From positions 1-5,024 of the forward strand of contig CAIWSO010000346.1 in assembly GCA_903915315.1 (NCBI GenBank): DNA of 5,024 nucleotides, read 5' to 3'. The position numbers were made by a program, and so were the translations under genes. This DNA is from an uncultured Spartobacteria bacterium (GTDB lineage: Bacteria > Verrucomicrobiota > Verrucomicrobiia > Chthoniobacterales > Terrimicrobiaceae). Within the stretch, counting starts at the first letter, position 1; each line of letters starts with the position of its first letter. A model generated the notes under the pieces. It made no database searches. It was not told the DNA's origin and saw only the letters and a program-made list of their open reading frames with translations. Below are positions 1 through 5,024 of the stretch, one piece after another.

Positions 1-1473
1 AGCCAGGAGTCCACCGGCGAGGAGGTTCGCTGCACTGAGGGGGAGGGTGAGTGTCCGGAGGGTCTTGAAGGGTGGGCAGCCGAGATTGGGGGCGGCTTCG
101 TCGAGGGTGATGCTGGTCTGCTGAAAGCCGGCGGCGGCCGAGCGAACAACGTAAGGGAGCCGCCGAACGGAATAGGCAATCACCAAGATCACGAGAGGGT
201 CGATCGTGGGGTTGAGAGCGGCAAAAAGTTGACCTTCCTGAGTCATGGCAAGATATCCAAAAGCCAGAACCAAGCCGGGAACGGCCAGCGGGAGCATCGC
301 CATCGCGTCAAGGATTTGTCGGCCTGGCAACTGGGTGCGAGTGACCACATAGGCGATAGCCACGCCGAGAATAAGATCCAATATGGTCGCCAAGCTCGCG
401 TATTTGAGGCTGTTCTGGATCGAGGAGAGGGTTAGGTTGTGGCCCAGAGCGGACTCGAAATGGGCTAGCGTCCATCCATTCGGAAGGATCGAGTGATACC
501 AGTCGCTCGAAAAGGCGACCATCACGACGCCGATGTGCGGAAGGATGGCGAGAAGGGTAACCAGCGAAAATAACGAGGTGCAAAGCCATCCGACGAACCA
601 ACCTGCCTTGCGGGGGCCGCCTTGGCTGGTGGCCTTGGCCATCATGGCGTGGGAATTTTGGCCAAAGAAAAAGCGACTTACGGCGTAGAGAAGGAGAGTG
701 GATGCGAGTAAGACGGCGACCAGTGCGAACGGGAATGGGTTGCCTCCGATGTCCTTGATGCCTTGAAAAATCTGTACTGACGTGATGCGAGTGAAATCAA
801 ACATCAGAGGCACGCCGAGTTCGGTGAAGGACCATATGAAAACAATCGTTCCCCCAGCGAAAATGCCCGGCATGATGAGGGGGAGGGTGATGCGGCGGAA
901 TTTACGGAATCCGGTGCAGCCTAGGTTGACGGCGGCCTCCTCCATGGCGGGATCGACATTGGCCAAGGCGGCGATGACGTTGAGATAGAGGACGGGGTAG
1001 AGATGCAGTGCGTTGAGGAGAATGATTCCCCATAGCCGACTCTCGCCCAACCAGTCGATGGGATGGCTGGGATCCATGACGCCAGTCGATTCGAGAAAAG
1101 CATTGAGTGCCCCTTGTTGGCCGAGGATTTGCTTGATCCCGATAGCTCCTACAAAAGGAGGCAAAATCATAGGAACAAGAAGGAGTGAGGAGAGGAGGGA
1201 TTTGCCGGGAAATAAAAAGCGGTCGCTGATCCACGCTAGAGGGATGGCAATGGTGGCCGCGAGTAGTGTGCTCCAGACGCCCATTTGAAGAGAGTTCCAG
1301 AGCCCTTCGACATAAATTGGGTTGCGAAAAACTTCACTGATGAAATCGAAAGTGAAGCGACCATCCGAACCAACAAAAGCCCCGCGAAGTATTTCGCCGA
1401 TGGGCCACACAAAAAAGAGGCCGAAAAAGCCGATGGAGAAAAAAAAGACGAGCTTCGAGAGCGGGTGGGACAT
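1..1473 (-). CDS. ABC transporter permease, fused two-domain (FbpB/ThiP/PhnV-like), C-terminus cut by window edge
   Basis: Inner-membrane permease of a binding-protein-dependent importer. The reading frame runs without a stop from an ATG at 1473 to base 1, giving 491 codons. Two homologous halves are visible, each with its own EAA loop, the contact site for the ATPase: EEAAVNLG...ITLPL at about residues 178-199 and DEAAPNLG...LTLPL at about 458-479. Hydrophobic segments lie near residues 8-30, 60-82, 93-114, 147-171, 202-224 and 248-268 in the first half, and 292-320, 355-378, 388-410 and 424-443 in the second. The last two helices run off the edge, so about 50-60 residues are probably missing from a family length of roughly 500-560. 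A hydrophilic linker (about 271-291) joins the halves. This architecture is typical of iron(III) (FbpB), thiamine (ThiP) and 2-aminoethylphosphonate permeases; the substrate cannot be settled because the binding-protein and ATPase genes are not in view. The start has only a weak GAAGG-like purine stretch upstream. The gene begins 50 bases after rnr on the same strand. Confidence 0.93.
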   Translation of the reverse strand, partial: MSHPLSKLVFFFSIGFFGLFFVWPIGEILRGAFVGSDGRFTFDFISEVFRNPIYVEGLWNSLQMGVWSTLLAATIAIPLAWISDRFLFPGKSLLSSLLLVPMILPPFVGAIGIKQILGQQGALNAFLESTGVMDPSHPIDWLGESRLWGIILLNALHLYPVLYLNVIAALANVDPAMEEAAVNLGCTGFRKFRRITLPLIMPGIFAGGTIVFIWSFTELGVPLMFDFTRITSVQIFQGIKDIGGNPFPFALVAVLLASTLLLYAVSRFFFGQNSHAMMAKATSQGGPRKAGWFVGWLCTSLFSLVTLLAILPHIGVVMVAFSSDWYHSILPNGWTLAHFESALGHNLTLSSIQNSLKYASLATILDLILGVAIAYVVTRTQLPGRQILDAMAMLPLAVPGLVLAFGYLAMTQEGQLFAALNPTIDPLVILVIAYSVRRLPYVVRSAAAGFQQTSITLDEAAPNLGCPPFKTLRTLTLPLSAANLLAGGLLA

Positions 1474-1523
1474 TTTATAGCTTCGCGCCTTCGTGGAAGA
1501 TTCCTCGGAATTCGGTGTTGTTT

Positions 1524-3797
1524 TTAGGCGGGTTTGAAGTCGACTTGCTGCTTGAACATGTCGACGCGGTCGACGGCGACTTCGATGATGTCACCGACTT
1601 GATATATTTTTTTGGTCTTGCGGCCGACGAGGCGGCCTTTGGAGGGGTCGTGCGAATAGAAGTCTCCCTCGAGAGCGGAGATGTGGACAAGACCGGTGAG
1701 TAGGAATTCGGGCAACTCGACGAAGAGGCCGAAATTGCGCGCTTCCATGATGATGGCGCGGAATTTTTGGCGCTTTTCGGTTGTGACTTGGAGTTGGAAA
1801 TACTCGAGTTTTTTCAAGCGCACGGATTCGCGTTCGGCGTCAGCGGCGGTTCGCTCGGTATTTGAAATATGCTCCGCTACGGCGCCGAGGGCGGTCGAGT
1901 CGGGGCCCGATTTGGTGAGGCCGAGTTGGCGTTCCAAGGAGCGGTGCACCACGAGATCGCTGTAGCGGCGAATCGGGCTGGTGAAGTGGGTGTAGTCGGA
2001 CTTCGAGAGGCCATAGTGGCCGAGGGGCTCGGGGAAATAGCGGGCGCGTTTGAGGCTTTTCAATAGCGCGATGCGCACGGCGGCCGCATAGGGTTTGCCG
2101 CGCAGACCGGCGAGGAGTTTTTGAAGTTCGCGGCGCTGGGTGAGGTCGCCGGCGCTGATCCCTTGAGAGGCAGCGAAATCACGAAATTCGAGAAGCTTCT
2201 CGTTATCCGGTTTTTCGTGGATACGGTAGAGCGTGGCTTGCTTGCGGTGTTTGAGTTCGCGAGCCACCAACTCGTTGGCGAGGAGCATGAGTTCCTCGAT
2301 GAGTTGGTGAGAGATGTCGTTCTCGACTTTTTCCAAGCGAACGGGACGGCCGTTTTCATCCAGCCAAACTTTGATCTCCGGAAAATCCAGTTCGAGCGAA
2401 CCGGCAGCGAAGCGTTTCTTGCGAAGCATGGAGGAAAGCCCCCACGCCGCATGGACGCGCTCGGAGAGCATGTCTCCACTCGGTTTCTTGCTTAAAATGG
2501 CGAAGGCTTCCTTGTAGGTGAGGCGGGCTGCGCTGCGGATCACCGTCTTGGCGAAGCGGACGGATGCGATTTTTCCGCCTTGTGTGATATCGGCGAAGAC
2601 GGAGAAGGCCAACCGGTCGACACCCTGCTTGAGGCTGCAAATGCCGTTGCTCAGAGCCTCGGGCAGCATTGGGATGACGCGGTCGGCGAGGTAAACGCTA
2701 TTTCCGCGCGAGTGGGCCTCGTGGTCGAGGGCGGTCTTCGGCTTCACATAGTGCGAGACATCGGCGATATGGATGCCCACGCGCCAGCCGTCGGGAATGC
2801 TTTCGACGTTGATCGCGTCATCGTAGTCCTTGGCGTCATCGGGATCGATCGTGAAGACAAACCGGTCGCGGAGATCCTCGCGTTTTGCGGCTTCGCGTGG
2901 ATCGACTTCGGGATCCGTGCCGGCGGCATCCTTCAGAACCTCTGCGGGAAACTCAACTGGCAGTCGGTGCTTGCGAATGATCGAGAGCATGTCCACGCCG
3001 GGTGTCCCTGTCGCTCCGAGAACTTCGATGAGATGGCCTTCGGGGTTCACGTGGCGGGATTCCCAAGAGTCCAAATGAGCGACGACCTTGTCGCCGACTT
3101 GGGCCTTGAGAGAGGCTTCTGGAGGTTTGACGTAAAGGTTTTGGACGAAGCGGGGATCGTCCGCCACGACGTAGAAGAAATTTTTGGAGCGTTGCAACGT
3201 GCCGACGATGGTTTCGTTCGAGCGGACTAGGACGCGGATGACCGTTCCCTCCTTGCGTTGGCGTCCGCCGCCTTGGAAGGAAGCGGGGGTGCCGTGACCG
3301 TTGACTCTGGCGACGACACGATCGCCGTGCATGGAGGTGAAAGTGTTTTCTCCGCTGATGTAGAGGTCAGGCTCGCCAGCTTTTTCGTTCAGCACGTGGG
3401 CGGCACCGCTGGCGTGGAATTGGATCACGCCGGTGAAAAGATCGGCTTCCTTTGGGATAATGTAGCGATCCTTGCGAATGCGGGCCACATCGCCCGAGAG
3501 TTCCATCTGCTTTAAAAGTTGGCCCAACTTGCCCTTCCAAGCGGGCGGCAAATCGAGCGCGGTGAAGATGCCGGCGGCATCCAGGGGACGCTGACCAAGG
3601 AGGCGAAGGATGCTTAAGCGCAATTTGTTGGAGGGGCCTTCATCCTGTTTGCTGGCGCCCATCCGCTTGCCAGCGGGACGTGGGGCGGGCTTTGCATTGG
3701 CGGGACGGCGTTCGGGATGGTGGCTTTTTCCCCCATTCGGTTTCTTTTTGTTAGAGGAATTTCGGCGGTTGCCCTGTTGCATTTTCTTGCTGTCCAT
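1524..3797 (-). CDS. rnr: Ribonuclease R (RNB-family 3'-5' exoribonuclease)
   Basis: Cytoplasmic 3'-to-5' hydrolytic exoribonuclease of the RNase II/R family, which degrades structured RNA, rRNA fragments and mRNA and takes part in RNA quality control. The protein has 757 residues. In order: a basic, low-complexity tail (1-57); a winged-helix module (about 58-113) as in true RNase R; two cold-shock RNA-binding domains (about 121-167 and 195-245); the RNB catalytic domain (about 305-640); and a C-terminal S1 domain (about 677-757). The metal-binding motif TIDPDDAKDYDD carries Asp318, Asp324, Asp326 and Asp327, matching the four catalytic aspartates of E. coli RNase R (272, 278, 280, 281). Tyr369 in GNSVY aligns with the RNA-clamping Tyr324. 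The family motif TSPIRRYSDL is at 606-615. The protein stops right after S1 and lacks the lysine-rich C-terminal tail of the E. coli enzyme. The start is well fixed: an in-frame TAA lies two codons upstream (3801-3803). The only nearby alternative is Met6. The Shine-Dalgarno is weak (GGAT). It is divergent from the ACT gene. Confidence 0.97.
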   Translation of the reverse strand: MDSKKMQQGNRRNSSNKKKPNGGKSHHPERRPANAKPAPRPAGKRMGASKQDEGPSNKLRLSILRLLGQRPLDAAGIFTALDLPPAWKGKLGQLLKQMELSGDVARIRKDRYIIPKEADLFTGVIQFHASGAAHVLNEKAGEPDLYISGENTFTSMHGDRVVARVNGHGTPASFQGGGRQRKEGTVIRVLVRSNETIVGTLQRSKNFFYVVADDPRFVQNLYVKPPEASLKAQVGDKVVAHLDSWESRHVNPEGHLIEVLGATGTPGVDMLSIIRKHRLPVEFPAEVLKDAAGTDPEVDPREAAKREDLRDRFVFTIDPDDAKDYDDAINVESIPDGWRVGIHIADVSHYVKPKTALDHEAHSRGNSVYLADRVIPMLPEALSNGICSLKQGVDRLAFSVFADITQGGKIASVRFAKTVIRSAARLTYKEAFAILSKKPSGDMLSERVHAAWGLSSMLRKKRFAAGSLELDFPEIKVWLDENGRPVRLEKVENDISHQLIEELMLLANELVARELKHRKQATLYRIHEKPDNEKLLEFRDFAASQGISAGDLTQRRELQKLLAGLRGKPYAAAVRIALLKSLKRARYFPEPLGHYGLSKSDYTHFTSPIRRYSDLVVHRSLERQLGLTKSGPDSTALGAVAEHISNTERTAADAERESVRLKKLEYFQLQVTTEKRQKFRAIIMEARNFGLFVELPEFLLTGLVHISALEGDFYSHDPSKGRLVGRKTKKIYQVGDIIEVAVDRVDMFKQQVDFKPA

Positions 3798-3888
3798 TAC
3801 TTATCCATCGTCTCGCCATCCCTCGCTGGCAAGCTTCGCCTTTTTCTAATCGACGGATGCGGGGGGTGGGTTCAATCTGCGATCATCT
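3798..3888. other. Divergent intergenic region between rnr and the ACT-domain gene
   Basis: These 91 bases must hold the promoters for both rnr (leftward) and the ACT gene (rightward), unless transcription enters from elsewhere. I see no strong sigma-70 promoter for either gene. The best leftward candidate is TTGAAC with an 18-base spacer to GATTAG on the minus strand (about 3846-3875), which is only a partial match. A G-rich stretch (GGGGGGTGGG, 3861-3870) is the most biased segment, but at 18 bases from the ACT start codon it is too far to act as a normal Shine-Dalgarno. Confidence 0.5.
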
Positions 3889-4305
3889 ATGAAATCCGCT
3901 CGTATTGTTGAACAACTGGCCATCTTTATCGCCAATCGTCCTGGGACCCTCTCGGACATGTGCGATGCGTTGGCGAGCGATAAAATCAATATCTACGGGC
4001 TCACGGTGTCCGACACGGTCGACCATGCTGTGGTGCGAATGGTGGTGAGCGATACGAGTCGGGCGATCGCCTTGCTGGAGTCCCATGGCACGCTGGTGGT
4101 CGATAGCGATGTGTTGATGGTCGAGAACGACAACCGTCCTGGGAGTCTTTCGAGGATCGCTCGGTGCCTCTCCGGTGCCAAGATCAACATCGAGTATGCC
4201 TATCTCGCCTCCATGCCGACGGCGAAAAAGGGACTCCTTATTCTGAGGGTGAACGATGTGAAAAAGGCTCTCAAGGTTCTCACCTCGATGGAGGAGGCAA
4301 ATTGA
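3889..4305 (+). CDS. Tandem ACT-domain protein, probable amino-acid-binding regulator
   Basis: Small soluble protein of 138 residues made of two ACT domains with no enzymatic or DNA-binding domain attached. Domain 1 covers about residues 6-67 and domain 2 about 73-134. Each has the ligand-loop signature after its first beta strand (ANRPGTLS at 15-22, DNRPGSLS at 81-88), with the conserved glycine (19 and 85) that usually lies at the ligand site. Each then has a KINI strand entry (32-35 and 98-101), so the protein is an internal duplication. ACT domains typically bind amino acids at domain interfaces and regulate enzymes allosterically. The composition and size fit the uncharacterised stand-alone tandem ACT family (COG4747-like); the ligand and partner are unknown. 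The start is set by an in-frame TAA at 3847-3849 with no ATG, GTG or TTG between it and 3889. There is no good Shine-Dalgarno. The next gene begins 65 bases downstream and seems to have its own promoter. Confidence 0.9.
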   Translation: MKSARIVEQLAIFIANRPGTLSDMCDALASDKINIYGLTVSDTVDHAVVRMVVSDTSRAIALLESHGTLVVDSDVLMVENDNRPGSLSRIARCLSGAKINIEYAYLASMPTAKKGLLILRVNDVKKALKVLTSMEEAN

Positions 4306-4335
4306 TGGCTGGTTCATGCAAGTCCTTTCGTCTGA

Positions 4336-4364
4336 TTGACGCCAAGTTTTAATTTCGAAATAAT
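4336..4364 (+). promoter_or_regulatory. Predicted sigma-70-type promoter of the FIST gene
   Basis: The -35 box is TTGACG at 4336-4341 (5 of 6 matches to TTGACA). A spacer of exactly 17 bases follows. The -10 box is AATAAT at 4359-4364 (5 of 6 matches to TATAAT). The surrounding 20 bases are much richer in A and T than the flanking genes. Usual spacing from the -10 box places the transcription start at about 4371, which is the first base of the FIST start codon. It is inferred from sequence only, but is by far the best promoter match I found in the non-coding parts of the window. Confidence 0.65.
4352..4361. promoter_or_regulatory. 10-base perfect palindrome overlapping the -10 box (possible operator)
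   Basis: ATTTCGAAAT reads the same on both strands. It sits in the promoter spacer and runs three bases into the -10 box, a position where a bound repressor would block RNA polymerase. It is short and AT-rich, so chance is a real alternative, and no second copy was seen in the intergenic regions of the window. Confidence 0.25.
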
Positions 4365-4370
4365 TCACCA

Positions 4371-5024
4371 ATGGGAGACTTCCAGGCAGCAAGTTGCAAA
4401 ATTGCAGGGCCCTTCAAGGTTGAGGCGGTAACCAAGGCGGCAAAGAAACTGCGTTCGTCCATGGACCATCCAGCCCAGGTGGCGCTGGTTTTTGTGAGTG
4501 CGAACTATGCCCCGCACCTCTCCGAGTTTTGCGAGATCCTTCGCGTGGATGGTCACATTGTGGATGTGATCGGTTGCACGGCATCGGGATGGATCGAGGG
4601 CGCCAGTGAGTTTGAGGGCGGTTCTGGATGCTCGATTCTCGCGCTCCATTGCGACGTGGGTGATCCCGTGGCGCTGGTGGGCGATTCACCGAAATTACCC
4701 GCCAGTTTGAATTCGGATTCCCCTCCGAACGCGGCTGTGATTTTAGCGAATCCGTTTGTTTTTGATATCGACGACTGGTTGAAGGATTGGAACAAACGTT
4801 ACCCTGGTCTTCCGACCATGGGCGGTCTCGCTAGCGGCGGCGGCGAGGACGACATGTGTGTCTTTCACAATGGAAAAATCGTCGATGCTGTGGTCTTGCC
4901 CGTGATCGGACAAACGACGCTGATCCCTGTTCTGAGCCAGGGTTGCCGTCCGATTGGGGAGCCCTTCACCGTCACACGGGCAGAGCACAACGTCCTGTAT
5001 GCGCTCGGCAATCAATCGGCTTAC
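4371..5024 (+). CDS. FIST-domain signal transduction protein, C-terminus cut by window edge
   Basis: Open from an ATG at 4371 to the last base, 218 codons with no stop; family members are usually about 380-400 residues, so roughly the first half is present. The FIST N-terminal domain covers about residues 37-180. Visible family signatures are VIGCTASG (66-73), the EGGSG turn (82-86), and MGGLASGG (150-157) followed by the VFHNGKIVDAVVLPV strand pair (164-178). The FIST C-terminal region begins near SQGCRPIGEPFTVTRA (189-204). FIST is a sensory domain found alone or fused to signalling outputs, and has been proposed to bind small ligands such as amino acids. No signal peptide or membrane segment is seen, so it is probably cytoplasmic; any output domain would lie beyond the edge. 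The start is fixed by an in-frame TAA at 4350-4352 with no other start codon before 4371. There is no Shine-Dalgarno, and a promoter ends six bases upstream, so the mRNA may be leaderless. Met31 is the next start but would remove the N-terminal helix. Confidence 0.9.
   Translation, partial: MGDFQAASCKIAGPFKVEAVTKAAKKLRSSMDHPAQVALVFVSANYAPHLSEFCEILRVDGHIVDVIGCTASGWIEGASEFEGGSGCSILALHCDVGDPVALVGDSPKLPASLNSDSPPNAAVILANPFVFDIDDWLKDWNKRYPGLPTMGGLASGGGEDDMCVFHNGKIVDAVVLPVIGQTTLIPVLSQGCRPIGEPFTVTRAEHNVLYALGNQSAY

Noticed and set aside
902..1288. Open frames on both strands within 902-1288
   Set aside because: They are out-of-frame shadows of the permease, whose own frame is open through the whole region with clear membrane helices and an EAA loop.
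1501..1515. Short inverted repeat in the rnr-permease gap (ATTCC/GGAAT) as a terminator
   Set aside because: The stem is only 4-5 bases with a very small loop and no following U-tract on the minus strand, so it does not look like an intrinsic terminator.
2580..3230. Long plus-strand open frame of 216 codons inside rnr
   Set aside because: It lies fully antisense to the RNB and cold-shock domains of RNase R, shows no recognisable domain, and its length is explained by the codon bias of the real gene on the other strand.
3861..3870. G-rich stretch before the ACT gene as a Shine-Dalgarno or G-quadruplex
   Set aside because: It is 18 bases from the ATG, too far for a ribosome site, and it lacks the four spaced G-tracts needed for a quadruplex.
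3846..3875. Possible leftward promoter for rnr (TTGAAC, 18 bases, GATTAG on the minus strand)
   Set aside because: It has only 4 of 6 and 3 of 6 consensus matches with a non-ideal spacer, which is not distinguishable from chance.
3883..4392. Minus-strand open frame of 169 codons over the ACT gene
   Set aside because: It is antisense to the complete, clearly recognisable tandem ACT gene, is rich in His and Arg as shadow frames often are, and has no family resemblance.
4365..5015. Several overlapping minus-strand frames opposite the FIST gene
   Set aside because: All are antisense to a frame with multiple FIST signatures, and none shows a domain or a plausible start signal.

Overview
The window is a gene-dense, moderately GC-rich bacterial chromosome segment with four protein genes. 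Two lie on the minus strand (a transporter permease cut by the left edge, and RNase R). Two lie on the plus strand (a tandem ACT-domain protein, and a FIST-domain protein cut by the right edge). No RNA gene, mobile element, CRISPR array or phage sequence was seen. The organism cannot be named from this sequence. Starts without a clear Shine-Dalgarno, a 757-residue RNase R with a basic N-terminal tail, and the stand-alone tandem ACT and FIST proteins would suit a non-model Gram-negative lineage such as Verrucomicrobiota, but this is a low-confidence guess.

Layout. Positions 1-1473 (minus) encode an uninterrupted 491-codon reading frame with no stop before the window edge. It is the fused two-domain permease of an iron(III)/thiamine/phosphonate-class ABC importer. 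Positions 1524-3797 (minus) encode RNase R, lying 50 bases upstream of the permease on the same strand, so read-through from rnr into the permease is possible. Positions 3798-3888 are a 91-base divergent intergenic region. Positions 3889-4305 (plus) encode a 138-residue protein made almost entirely of two ACT domains. A 65-base gap follows, holding a good sigma-70-type promoter. Then comes the FIST-domain protein from 4371 to the right edge.

How the genes relate. RNase R is a housekeeping exoribonuclease for structured RNA and has no evident functional tie to the transporter. The ACT and FIST proteins are both ligand-binding modules without a visible catalytic domain in the part shown, and they may form a small sensing locus.

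The most notable observation is the promoter at 4336-4364. Its spacing puts the predicted transcription start at, or within a base or two of, the A of the FIST start codon. An in-frame stop 21 bases upstream rules out an earlier start, so the gene looks leaderless. I found no convincing evidence of a wholly new system here. The ACT-FIST pairing and the leaderless start are the points worth checking.
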